Origin: Trifolium pratense
Lineage: Eukaryota; Streptophyta; Magnoliopsida; Fabales; Fabaceae
Direction: 5' to 3'
Assembly: GCF_020283565.1 (NCBI RefSeq)
Contig: NC_060065.1
Location: 32,476,409 to 32,540,408 of the forward strand
DNA: 64,000 bases
The notes beneath the pieces were generated by a model that worked only from the letters and a program-made list of their open reading frames with translations, had not been told where the DNA came from and ran no database searches. A program made the translations under genes and the position numbers. Shown here piece by piece: positions 25,719 to 35,597 of the stretch. Each line of letters opens with the position of its first letter. The first letter of the stretch is position 1.

Positions 25719-26402
25719 ACAGTGGAGGTGCAACTATGCCGAGCTGAAAAAGATGACCATATCGCTCACGGCGGTCGTGGCTGGCGGCGCAACGACGATA
25801 CCCGTTCTTCTATCTTTCTCCGTTTCAGTGTCAATTTTTTTTTTCATCAATATATTTATATATTTTTCCAGTTTATATATGCATATTTTTATGTATCCTT
25901 CCTTTTTTTTTGACATTATCTGTATTCCTTCCTAAAAAAATAAATATTTAGATTTATATTTTTTTATATGCATATTTTAATTATTTGTTTTGTTTACGAT
26001 AAGCACATGGAGAGATTTAGTAAAGAAAAAAAAAAGAATTTGGAGAATAATTGGTTTCAAACAAAAAAATAACTAGACTTAAAATTGAATTTAAGAAAGG
26101 ACAAAACTTATATGCATTTCTTTAGATGCAGTTTTTACTGTTCTTCTCACAAAAAGGTAGTTATTTATATTTTTTAATTAAAAAAAGAAAAAGAAAATCG
26201 TTTTTAAATAAAAATAACTTTCCTCATGGATCTAGCACAATAAGAACTGTGTATATGGAACTGTACATAAGTTTGGTCCTTTAAGAAATAACCGGTTTTA
26301 AATCAAATTTGATAAATAATCAGTTTAAAAATCGGATTTATAAATTTAACCATAATCATATTTATAACTAGTTTGATAACCGATTTTAAATAAAATGTAA
26401 AT

Positions 26403-27065
26403 GAGCATTGCTATTTACAGCGAATGCCAATATCACGAACGTTTCACGAATTGGTTCCACCAATTATAATACACACTTATTAACTATTATTATACAACAT
26501 TTCTAACTGAAAAGACACCGCTTGCCGCCACACACCACTAAACCTAACACAACAACACATCTCAAATTCTCAATGTTAACTGCTAAATGCCTAAACAAAT
26601 TAATTTATGTTGTCTCGACACAACTCTATATCAACTCTGGTTAGAGAATGTATGTGGTACTCTGGTTTATTCATCAGAAAATATTATCACGATTCACCAT
26701 TGCTGCAATTTGTAGAATTTAACTAAAGAAAGCATGAAGTCAACACAATTGAGTAAAAGAAATATACCTCTCAATTGAATACATGAGTTTCAGAGACAAA
26801 TTATGGAAGAGTGAGGGACAACATCGGCCTAAAGTTGTTAAAAGAATTAAAGAAAATTGCAGAGAAATAAGACAAAGTATCGTTGTTTGTTGGAGGTGGA
26901 ACTGTGGAAGATGAAAGAGGATAACATAGGGGAGAGAAACTAAATTAATTAAATTAAATAAATGTAAATGATGGAAAGTATAGTAATAATAAAACCAATG
27001 ATATACTGCCAAGTGAGTTTGTGAACGGTTCGTGAAAATATTCTTCGCTGCAACCAGCATTTTCC
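26403..27065. mobile_element. Mutator-like MITE nested in the hAT-like element, 663 bp
   Basis: The left arm has GAGCATTGCTATTTACAGCG; the right end complements it as GGAAAATGCTGGTTGCAGCG, and both continue into CACGAACGTTTCACGAA-like sequence. A perfect 9-bp duplication AATGTAAAT flanks it (26394-26402 and 27066-27074). This shows the order of insertion: the hAT element first, the MULE later. Confidence 0.82.
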
Positions 27066-27181
27066 AATGTAAATTTGGTTATGGATACTAATCCAAAAAA
27101 ATGGTTTATAAATGGTTTGGTTTTGGAGAAAAACTCACCATGCACACTCCTAGGTTTTTTAAGTTTTATGCATATATATAT

Positions 27182-27357
27182 GGGTCATGTTAACTTGTGC
27201 CTTAAGGGCACATGTTAAGCTACCTAAAAATAGAAATATAGCATTTAATGATACAAATAATTTAATGTTTAAATAATTGAATACACCACAAATTCAATAA
27301 AATTTTTTCACATTTATCTTCTTAACATGTGCCCTTAAGAGCACAAGTTAACATTCT

Positions 27358-27359
<2 letters not shown>
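27182..27359. mobile_element. Mutator-type MITE, 178 bp, family copy A
   Basis: Inverted ends ATGTTAACTTGTGCCTTAAG and its complement; each arm is itself palindromic (CTTAAGGGCAC). Flanking TATATATAT 9-mers could be a TSD, but they sit in an AT run. It has the same length and order as copy B at 38570-38747, and copy C at 35291 is truncated. Confidence 0.85.
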
Positions 27360-27406
<47 letters not shown>

Positions 27407-27533
27407 ATATATATAATTCCTAAATAGTTCTCCTAACCCTAATCCACTTAGACCAATCAAATTATTTCATTTAGACACATCATCTATTTAAATCTAATTA
27501 AATCACTCTACAATGCCACATCATTTCTACTTA

Positions 27534-27534
<1 letters not shown>

Positions 27535-27621
<87 letters not shown>
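27535..27621. repeat. (TTA)n microsatellite
   Basis: About 28 uninterrupted trinucleotide units. The poly-tyrosine open frame it creates is not a gene. Confidence 0.97.
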
Positions 27622-28400
27622 GTCATCTCTATACTTTTCATATTCTACATTTATATACTTATGGTTTTTTAATATACACTCACTCAAGCCTTTACTTAGC
27701 CTTTACTTTTTTTGGGGAATATAATAACTTTTGCTTATTATATTATAATAAGGAGAATACAAAAATACACACTAATTAACTTTGTAACTCCCGTTAATAT
27801 TTTTTCATCTCTTAATTCACAATTCAATTTTCATCCCTTTGACTCTTCTACCAATATTTTAATATATAGGTTACAATTGTTTTAATTTGAATCTTATTCA
27901 TATTTTCCTAACTAACCATTACGAATGTTAGAAACAAATATTTTCATCCCCTGATAATTACCATTTGTTTTTTCGGTTAAACGTGAGAATAGATTTTTTC
28001 ATATCTTATATGTGCAATTTCTCTTTCCATTATCTTGCCTCTTCATCTTTTGTGCATCCGATATAAATACTTATGTTATTTTCTAAAACCATGATTTGTT
28101 GTAGTTATTTTATTTTTTTGCAAAAATTAACTTTTTGCATAACAAAAAAAATTAAGAGAATTTGACATTTTTTGTTTGTTGCAGATCATACATTCAACTT
28201 TTGTGTTGCACATCCATTTATATGTTTAGTTAAGTGTTACTGTATATGTGTATTCATATTCTATTATGATACAAATTAAATAATATATACTTTATTTTTA
28301 ATTGAATTATGTAATAGTTGTTTTACTTTCCTTTCCTTTACTTTTTTATTTATTCATTTTTTTTATTGATATACTTATTTTTATAATTTTTTATTTTAGG

Positions 28401-28487
28401 CTTTGGGTCATCATCTCTTACTCAAAAGAACTGAACTGTGAGGTTGATGCTCTTCACATATGTCCCTTTGGAATATTTTTAAAAGGT
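28401..28487 (+). other. Exon-like segment inside the Helitron
   Basis: Bounded by TTATTTTAG (acceptor-like) and AAAAG followed by GTATGT (donor-like), with less AT-rich sequence between than its surroundings. It may be a captured or degenerate exon; no homology was recognised. Confidence 0.3.
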
Positions 28488-29136
28488 ATGTACCCTTTAA
28501 TTTTATTTGTTTTATTTGAGTTTTTCTAATTCTGTCACTATTTATATGCCAATTGTGTGACTTAAATTTTGCCACATCTCTTTTCATCCAATCATTTGTG
28601 TGTTTTGAAATAAATTTATATGTTGTGCGGAGATATATCTTATTACTCCTGTATATATACATTTTAGATAGTTATTCTGTTACTCAGGTAAAGTAAACCA
28701 TAATCCTTAAACCAATAATATTTTTTCATTTAACTACTCACTTACAATGTCACATCACTTCTTCTTGGAAAATAAATCTTTTGAATCTCGGATTCTCTAT
28801 TTTATTATTATTATTTTGATAATATTTAATGTTTCAGTTTTATGCAATTGTAAAATTAAAACAATCGCATCACACCCGTGCATCGCACGGGTAAGGGTCT
28901 AGTATATATATATATATATATATCCTTTAAGTTTTTTAAGTAATAAATAAGTCATTTAAGATTGTAATTTAAGTTCCCAATATTAGACATTATAATATGC
29001 TTCCATGTGTGAGAGAAGAGAAAAAGAGTTCATGTTTGCTGAAAAACTCAAAAGGGGGAAACAATTAACAGTTATGTTTTTTTTTTTGACACCGTAACAG
29101 TTATGTTATTATAAGACAACATTGAATACATATATA

Positions 29137-29261
29137 CTCCTTCCGTCCCAAAATATAAGAGAAAATTGGTCAATAAAAGTTGATGTATTTAGTCCAAATT
29201 CTTAACCAAATACATCAACTTTCTTTGACCAATTTTCTCTTATATTTTGGGACGGAGGGAG
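29137..29261. mobile_element. Stowaway MITE, 125 bp
   Basis: CTCCTTCCGTCCCAAAATAT and ATATTTTGGGACGGAGGGAG are nearly perfect inverted repeats, flanked by TA. The whole element is a near-perfect hairpin with the stem TTGGTCAATAAAAGTTGATG. Confidence 0.95.
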
Positions 29262-29409
29262 TATATTTTACACAAGGACATGTTTGTCATTTTGCTAATA
29301 AAAAAGGGGCATTTTTGCCAAAGAACAAACTAAATCTTCTTTCTCTTTCTTTTCCAATCTGCACCACCACCACACACCATTACCACCACCACGCTCAGAT
29401 CTATCCACC

Positions 29410-30204
29410 CAGAGGTGGACCCAGACATGGACTATCGATATGACTAATTTTTTTAGGCAGTATTGAAAAAAAATCATCGTTATCTTAATAATCCAGTTAA
29501 ACAACGAACAACATATGAAATTATTATTAATACAATATGTGTATCTAAAAAAAAAAAACACCAACAAACCAACAATTCAGAAAATTTCTATTTAAAAAAA
29601 AAGAAATTAACAAACTAACAAACTATATCCAGAAAACTACAAAGTTTCTATTCGAAAAAAAAAAGACTATAACTTATTGATTATATGTAAAATCATACAT
29701 ATTACTATTGTTTGATACATCACAAGATTCTATCTTGGACCAAAATATATAGAACCCAAACTTCTACGTACTAGCTTATAGTTTATTTTGATAAACTAAT
29801 TCAATTAACTAATAACTTATTAATATTTATTCCAATTTTATCCATATCTTCTTACTTGAAAAAATTAATCCTATTATTTTATGTCATTTCATATTTATAT
29901 GCCACAATCATTAAAGTTGATTTTTATACGATTAAAGTATATAATTTAAAATAATACACTATATATAACCAAAGAGTTGAATACTATAAACTAATATATG
30001 CACTAATATTTAAACTAATATGTATCGAGAGACTTATAGTCATTAATAATAAACTCTAAACTAATATTTATATTAATATTTGTATAAATATATATACAGA
30101 ATAATTTAAAATTATTTATAAAATTATTATTATCATTTTAAAAAATATTTGGGCTGGGCTGGTGTGGCTATAGCCGCACCAAGCCTCACACAGGTCCGTC
30201 CCTA
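29410..30204. mobile_element. hAT-like element, 795 bp
   Basis: Left end CAGAGGTGGACCCAGA and right end ACAGGTCCGTCCCTA are inverted hAT-type ends (GGGACGGACC form). Exact 8-bp duplications TATCCACC flank it (29402-29409 and 30205-30212). The interior is AT-rich without coding. It split a CCA-rich simple-sequence region, whose halves remain on either side. Confidence 0.8.
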
Positions 30205-30212
30205 TATCCACC

Positions 30213-30930
30213 ACACTCTGATCTATCCACCACTGTAAACCACCACCATCACTAGATCTGTCACCACCACCACCTCCTCCTCCAGAGAACAATGAGAGAG
30301 AGATCAGAAATGAGAGATGGTGTATTTGGACTTTATATTTGTATTTGGATTTTGCCCTCCATCACCACCACTACCATCCACCACCACCACTACCATCACC
30401 ACCACGCTCATGATGGTGCATTTGAAATCCATACATACTGATATTCATATTTTGATTATTAAAAAAAAAATTCCAAATACAAAACAAGGACAACAACAAA
30501 GTCCGTTTAACCCTAAGCCTTTATGCTCTAATTGAAATTAATTAAAAACATTTTTTTTATAATGGCCAAAATGATACAAAGATGACAATTAATTCATCAT
30601 CTCAACTATTTTGGCACCCAAAATAAGTCACTGAAGAAGTACCATGGTGAAATATATTAAATAAAATAAAAAAGATACAAAAGAACCTTGGGGGGACTAG
30701 ACCAAAACCCAAGGTATAAAAATCTCTCTGCCTCATTAAAAACCTTACCAAAGAAAATTCAATGGGATAAAACTTTGATGAAGGAAAAAAGAGTGCAGAG
30801 ATAAAACAACGATTCAAACATAAACAACAAAATCAACAAAACCTCTAAAAAGATAAACTTAGCTTATTGTAATTGAAATCATTCCAAATAGAGCTAGACA
30901 AACTATTCAAGGAATCTTAGGTTGATCTAA
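30213..30930. other. Low-complexity and 3' flanking DNA of the MADS gene
   Basis: 30220-30420 is CCA/CAC-rich simple sequence. 30600-30930 is probably the 3' UTR and downstream region of the MADS gene. Nothing else was recognised. Confidence 0.5.
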
Positions 30931-30939
30931 TCCCTCAAA

Positions 30940-31656
30940 TTAAAAGAATCCAGAGGTTCCATATCCTCCTCCTGCTCCCCCTCCCATATTGTTGAAACCA
31001 AATGAATGGGGTTGCAACATAGGGTTATGAAAAACTTGATCCGGAAACATTTGAGCATGTTGAGTTGATTGATGATTGAGAGGCATGCTCGGTGATGAAC
31101 CATTTTCAACAAAAAAGGGCAGGGTTTGGGTAGGAGGACCCTGAATTACATGCCTATCAGCAAGTTGAGCAATACGTTTCTTAAGGTCCTCCAATGCGTT
31201 TTTGAATAAGTCAAGTTGAGCCCAATTCATCCCATCAACGGGACAAGCCCACCAACAATGATCCTCAATCATCTTGCGAATATGATTCAACTCATCATGA
31301 CGCCTCTTCTCGTTGTCCAGCATATTGTTGATATGAGTCAGCTGAGTATTGAGCTGACACACATTGACGCTGCGTTGAGCTTCAATGAATTGCGTGACAC
31401 CATCGTTTTGAGGCGGGACATACGAGAGATAACGATCTATGACCGCATCAACATTGGGGTGACCAAAGGAAAATACCTTCCCACCAGGAGAAAAAATAAC
31501 AAGAGCAACTTCTGCACCACACAAAGTGCAAAGCTCACTGGCTTTCTTGAAGAGCCCGCCACGACGCTTCGAGAAACTTACTTGCAGGCTAGTCTCATCG
31601 CTAATCTTTTTAATTTCAATCTTTTGGCGACCTCGGGTTTTTCTTCCGCTTGACAT
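30940..31656 (-). CDS. Type I (M-alpha) MADS-box transcription factor, AGL62-like
   Basis: Single exon of 238 residues, ATG at 31654-31656, intact. The MADS domain occupies about residues 5-65, with GRQKIEIKKI, VSFSKRRGGLFKKASELCTL and CGAEVALVIFSPGGKVFSFG, then HPNVDAVIDRYL, a set typical of AGL62/AGL61-type M-alpha proteins. The middle (about 85-165) is helical and probably mediates dimerisation; the C-terminus is rich in Pro, Gln, Asn and Gly (GGGAGGGYG near the end). There is no K-box, as expected for type I, and it lacks introns as most type I genes do. M-alpha factors act in the nucleus; characterised ones such as AGL62 control endosperm or central-cell development. The exact orthologue is not established. 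The stop codon falls in a glycine-rich tail and the frame is clean. Confidence 0.93.
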   Translation of the reverse strand: MSSGRKTRGRQKIEIKKISDETSLQVSFSKRRGGLFKKASELCTLCGAEVALVIFSPGGKVFSFGHPNVDAVIDRYLSYVPPQNDGVTQFIEAQRSVNVCQLNTQLTHINNMLDNEKRRHDELNHIRKMIEDHCWWACPVDGMNWAQLDLFKNALEDLKKRIAQLADRHVIQGPPTQTLPFFVENGSSPSMPLNHQSTQHAQMFPDQVFHNPMLQPHSFGFNNMGGGAGGGYGTSGFF

Positions 31657-31759
31657 GGCTGAATCACAAAAAGAGAATGGAGAACTAAATAGTGGATGCG
31701 TTTGTGACTTTATTAATTAGAGTAAGAAATGGTACATTGGAATTATGTGTGATGTGAGG

Positions 31760-31767
31760 ATTTTATA
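31760..31767 (-). promoter_or_regulatory. TATA box of the MADS gene
   Basis: TATAAAAT on the minus strand (context GGCTATAAAATCC), about 104 bases upstream of the ATG. Confidence 0.65.
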
Positions 31768-32480
31768 GCCGAATTTTATGTGTATATTCTCACTCATATT
31801 GCCACGTGGTTTAGCACGCAATTGTCTTTTTTTATGGTTCATTGAACCATTTTTCAACATTAAAATATTTCCCATATCGAGAATTTTAATCAAATCTCAT
31901 TTCCGTGATTTATATGGTAGGTAATTCAATGTAAATAAATGACGCTCTTTTGCCAATTTGTATATATCTTAGCGGGATACTCAATGTAAAAAAGTGGTGT
32001 TTTTTTTTTCTAAAAAATTTCACCCTTAATGTGGATAAGTGGAATGACCCAATATGAAATATTAAAGTAGAATAAAATAAAAATGGTGCTCCCTTTTTTT
32101 TAATATATTACTTTATTAATTATAACTTATTATAATTTAAAAAGGAAAAGCATATCCCACTTATTCATCTTAAAAGGTGAAATTCTAGCCACTAGACAAC
32201 TTGAAAAAAAAAAAGGAAAAACATAATTTTTGAAATATATTGATTTGTTAAAGTAACAAAAATCTTTAATTTATTTATTAATTAAAGTGTATGGAAATCA
32301 GATTTTTTTTTTTGCATAAAATTAAATATTATCCATTAGTGAGGGTATATTGCTGCTCTGGACAACAATGATGTTTCGATGTGTCAAAATGTAGTGTATT
32401 GGAGAACAATTATGTTTTACTAGAAAAAGCTACCTATTAGCTACAAAGACTATCGTAGCTAATCCCATATTTTCTTGTGA
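31768..32480. other. MADS gene upstream region
   Basis: AT-rich. It contains a reversed SINE-like fragment near 32140-32205 (CCACTTATTCATCTTAAAAG, CCACTAGACAACTTG). No gene was recognised. Confidence 0.5.
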
Positions 32481-32484
32481 TGTA

Positions 32485-32608
32485 CTACTCCGTCCTAAAA
32501 TATAAGTAAAAGGAGGTCAACAAAAGTGAATGTATCTGGACTAAATTTTAAACCAAATACATCAACTTTCATTGACCAATTTTTGCTTATATTTTGGGAC
32601 GGAGGGAG
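32485..32608. mobile_element. Stowaway MITE, 124 bp
   Basis: CTACTCCGTCCTAAAATATA and TATATTTTGGGACGGAGGGAG-type ends with TA flanks. It is the same family as 29137-29261 (shared core ACCAAATACATCAACTTTC) and somewhat decayed on the left. Confidence 0.92.
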
Positions 32609-32635
32609 TATATGGGGACACAATCCAAAAAATTA

Positions 32636-32782
32636 CTCCCTCCAATCCTATATATAAGAAACATTTGACCTTTTAGATTCGTTGTAAAATTGATGTATCT
32701 AGACAATAATATAGTCTAAATACATAAAATTTACAATGAATCTAAAAAGTGAAATGTTTCTTATATATAGAACCGAATGAAG
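32636..32782. mobile_element. Stowaway MITE, 147 bp
   Basis: CTCCCTCCAATCCTATATAT at the left; a decayed complement ATATATAGAACCGAATGAAG at the right; TA flanks. It has the same length and core as 18724-18870. It lies only 27 bp from the previous MITE. Confidence 0.9.
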
Positions 32783-33540
32783 TATAAAATGGGGGGTAAA
32801 TTTCCGGATTTTAAAATAGTGGAGATAAAATTTCAATTTATTCAAAATAGAGATGGGGAAAAACTGCATTTAAGCGTTTATTTATCATTTAATGCCAAAA
32901 AAAATGTCATACACGTAACCCCAGACCTTGATTTTTTTTTTTTGGTAAGCCGGACCTTGATTTATTTAGATTCATGTATCATGTATAAATTTAGGGTGGC
33001 TTCTAACACGAGGGAGCTATCAAATCCCTTACCGGTGAGGCACTTAAAAAATACCGTTAGATCAAATGGATGGTTATGATCTTTTAAAAAAAGAAGGAGA
33101 ACACCTATAGATATCTACATTCAATTTTACCCTCAATATTATTCATAATTTCGTATAACATGTTTCGTATAAGTTTCTTTTTCATCACAACAAAAACAAG
33201 TCTTCATCAAATCACATAAAGCATCTGCAATCATAGCCATCTCCCTTAACAAAACCCTAATTTCAACACTCTGGCCCTCTTCTTCATCTTCCACTAATTC
33301 GGCAATTCCCAAAACTTGTTAAACCCTAAATCCCAAATTGAACCCAAAAATTAAAGGATTGTTATCATTGTCGAAGGCTTGAAGGAGGTAGGTATTTTCC
33401 CTTTTCTTATAGCCATTTCCCCCATTTATTTTTCTGTTGTCATGCCTTTTACATTTTGGATTTTTCTTACTTCATGTATGAATATGATGATTTAAATTCC
33501 TTGTCAGTTTATAATAATGGATTGTGTGAATATTTTTCAG

Positions 33541-33960
33541 TGATGGTATACGCCTTCTTGGTGTCAAGCAAATGATCTGTTGCTGCAACAAGGTATGTTT
33601 AAGTTTGAAGTTGCAAATTTGATTGGTTTTACTTTATAATTAACTTATGCAAGTACTAATTTTTTGTTCCATCTTGTACAGATGGATGCCACTACACCCA
33701 AGTACTCTAAGGGTAGGTATGATGAAATCGTGAAGGAAGTTTCATCCTATTTGAAGAAGGTTGGCTATAACCCAGAAAAAATTCCATTTGTTCCCATCTC
33801 TGGTTTTGAGGGAGACAACATGATTGAGCGCTCTACCAATCTTGACTGGTACAAGGGTCCAACCCTTCTTGAGGCCCTTGACCAAATCAACGAGCCTAAG
33901 AGGCCATCAGACAAGCCCCTCCGATTACCACTTCAGGATGTCTACAAGATTGGAGGAATC
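33541..33960 (+). pseudogene. Captured EF-1alpha gene fragment (two exon pieces plus intron)
   Basis: The exon piece ending at 33592 encodes LGVKQMICCCNK; an 89-base intron (33593-33681, GTATGT to TTGTACAG) follows; the second piece (33682-33960) encodes 93 residues starting [16 protein letters not shown] and ending [12 protein letters not shown]. This is the G-domain end and start of domain 2 of translation elongation factor 1-alpha, which delivers aminoacyl-tRNA to ribosomes. The frame is undamaged, with one change from the usual plant YSKAR to YSKGR. Homology stops abruptly after GGI; the frame runs on 34 codons into unrelated antisense sequence. It lacks the start, the P-loop region and the C-terminal domains, so it cannot act as EF-1alpha. 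Confidence 0.9.
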
Positions 33961-34227
33961 TTTCATGTTATCAATCATACAGTAAAAGCAAGATTAAGGA
34001 CACAAATTTCACCTCTTCTGGAGATTCCGATTTTGAAAACTCTGGAAACGATTGACTTATAGGAGGTTGCTTCATACCCCGTTTAAGTTTGTTTGTAACA
34101 GAATCAATTGATGCAGTAGAAAAGCATCTAGGTACAAGATCAACACCACGAAATTTGATCGATTTCTTACTACCTTTAGGGTTTTGCATTTTGGCATCAG
34201 AAACCCAAAGTTTTTGTTTTTGTTGTG
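33961..34227 (-). pseudogene. Captured antisense fragment of an unidentified gene
   Basis: On the minus strand an acceptor (TCATTCATCTGCAG) precedes an open stretch beginning DPQQKQKLWVSDAKMQNPKG and running through KSIKFRGVDLVPRCFSTASI and [20 protein letters not shown] to about 33971. Splice signal and open frame suggest a captured exon. The source gene was not recognised. Confidence 0.6.
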
Positions 34228-34442
34228 GATCTGCAGATGAATGAAAAAGAAACTCATAGGAAACATGTTATACGAAATTAGATATAATATTGAGGGTAAA
34301 ATTGAATGTAGATATCTATAGGTGTTCTCCTTTTTTTACAAAAAAGATCTTAACCATTCATTTGATCTAACGGTATTTTTTAAGTGCCTCACCAGCGAGG
34401 GATTTGATAGCTCCCTCATGTTAGAAGCCACCATAAATTTAG

Positions 34443-34629
34443 TAAACAATTTTTTATATAATTAATTATGCTATATTAATTTGTTGTTCAATGTACCTAG
34501 CTAATTAATCCGTTTGTAAAAAAAGGTAAAGAATTCTAGTTTTGTTCAAATTCAAAAGATGCACTAGAAAGAAATTATGGTTTGGGCAACTGCATTTTGC
34601 TGTGTTGGATTTTTTATTAATTTATTTTA

Positions 34630-34675
<46 letters not shown>

Positions 34676-35290
34676 ATTGTTGACCAGCCTTTCCTATTTA
34701 CATATATATTATTATCATTAACATCCCTTAATGATATATCTAATGACCTTGAAGGAGGGCAGTTACACTTTGCTTGAAAATAAATATAGTGCAAATGAGG
34801 GGATCCTAGGTAATAATGTTTTGCCTATATATTGAGGTGCCGAGTGAACATAAGAGCATGGATAAGGGAGACAACAAATGTATTAGAAAAATATAATATA
34901 ATACTAAGTTCCCATAAGCATCCAAAAAGTAGTTCTATGAGACCTTGCTAATTCACGTGCAGTGCTAGTAAGAAGTGACTGTTGTATCCTGGAGGGTATT
35001 AGCTATGAGACCAACTGCACCGGGTAACTTACCCGTGGTGGCGAAATACTCTTAAGCCCAGTGCATTGCACGCCTCAGTCATCAAATCGATAAGTTCTTC
35101 TTGTTCTATATTTCTATTTTATTATGTATCACATATATTTGTACCAATATTTCTTTAATTTATATTAATGAAATAATTCTATGTCATATTTTTCCAACAT
35201 GCTGAGAGTTTTTCTTAAAATTAAAATCTTAATCCCACACTGACTTGAATTAAAGTTTATATATAAAATTATTTATATTTTGCAATTATA
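34443..35290. other. Intergenic; possible unclassified LTR-like block
   Basis: Includes an (ATT)n run at 34633-34672. 34678-35199 starts TGTTGACC and ends CCAACA, with a TATA-like CCTATATATTGAGG at 34821 and an atypically GC-richer middle. This could be a solo LTR, but no matching target duplication was found, so it is left unclassified. Confidence 0.35.
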
Positions 35291-35410
35291 GGGTATGTTA
35301 ATTTGTGCCCTAAGGACACATGTTAAGCTACCTAAAAATAGAAATATAACATTTAATGATACAAAGAATTTAATGTTTAGAGAATTGAATACACCAGAAG
35401 TTTAATAAAT
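35291..35410. mobile_element. Truncated copy C of the 178-bp MULE MITE family
   Basis: Matches the left 120 bp of copies A and B (GCTACCTAAAAATAGAAATA, TTTAATGTTTAGAGAATTGAATACACCA in two blocks) and then loses similarity. The right arm is missing. Confidence 0.8.
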
Positions 35411-35597
35411 ATTTAGAGATACTGATTAGGTTTTTCGGATCAAATATACTATTTCTTTCTACAAAATAAAATACTATTGATTATTGTTACGCATTTAAAA
35501 TAAGTTTAATAAATCAATATATATTTTCTGATCAAATATACTTATAACTACTGATTAGGTTTTTCTGATCAAATATACTTATTATTATATGGATACT

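Larger units (their letters stand above)
25192..27152. mobile_element. hAT-like non-autonomous element, 1961 bp, with a nested MULE MITE
   Basis: Left end TAGGGGTGCAAAAAATAACC and right end CACCATGCACACTCCTA are imperfect inverted repeats. Flanking 8-mers TGTTTTTT (25184) and GGTTTTTT (27153) agree at 7 of 8. The interior has two (GA)n runs (25442-25470 and 25661-25712) and subterminal AACCGGTTTT/AACCGATT motifs. The 663-bp element at 26403-27065 is inserted within it. No transposase coding was seen. Confidence 0.65.
27404..28902 (+). mobile_element. Probable Helitron, 1.5 kb, inserted in an AT microsatellite
   Basis: The 3' end has the hairpin ACCCGTGCATCGCACGGGT (28874-28892), then a short spacer and CTAG (28899-28902), the Helitron 3' signature, followed by T. 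The 5' end begins TC at 27404 after an A (TCTATATATATAATTCC). Both flanks are (AT)n, as expected for insertion between A and T of one AT run with no target duplication. No Rep-helicase coding was found, so it is non-autonomous. It carries a long (TTA)n array and an exon-like segment at 28401-28487. Confidence 0.68.
32995..34432. mobile_element. Pack-MULE carrying fragments of EF-1alpha and another gene
   Basis: Terminal inverted repeats of about 175 bp: GGTGGCTTCTAACACGAGGG at 32995 and its near-exact complement ending at 34432, continuing to the AAACATGTTATACGAAATT region. A 10-bp duplication ATAAATTTAG flanks it (32985-32994 and 34433-34442). Between the arms lie an unidentified piece with a splice donor (about 33190-33389), two EF-1alpha exons and their intron (33541-33960), and an antisense gene fragment (33961-34227). 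There is no transposase. This is the definition of a Pack-MULE. High arm similarity and an intact duplication point to a fairly recent insertion. Confidence 0.92.

Noticed and set aside
25359..25935. Arg-Glu-rich and Leu-Ser-rich open frames
   Set aside because: Translation of (GA)n/(CT)n microsatellites.
27513..27779. 88-codon frame encoding a long tyrosine run
   Set aside because: Produced by the (TTA)n microsatellite; no start context or homology.
33664..34062. A 132-codon EF-1alpha-like gene
   Set aside because: It is a captured internal fragment within a Pack-MULE; it lacks the start, the P-loop region and the C-terminal domains and ends in unrelated sequence.
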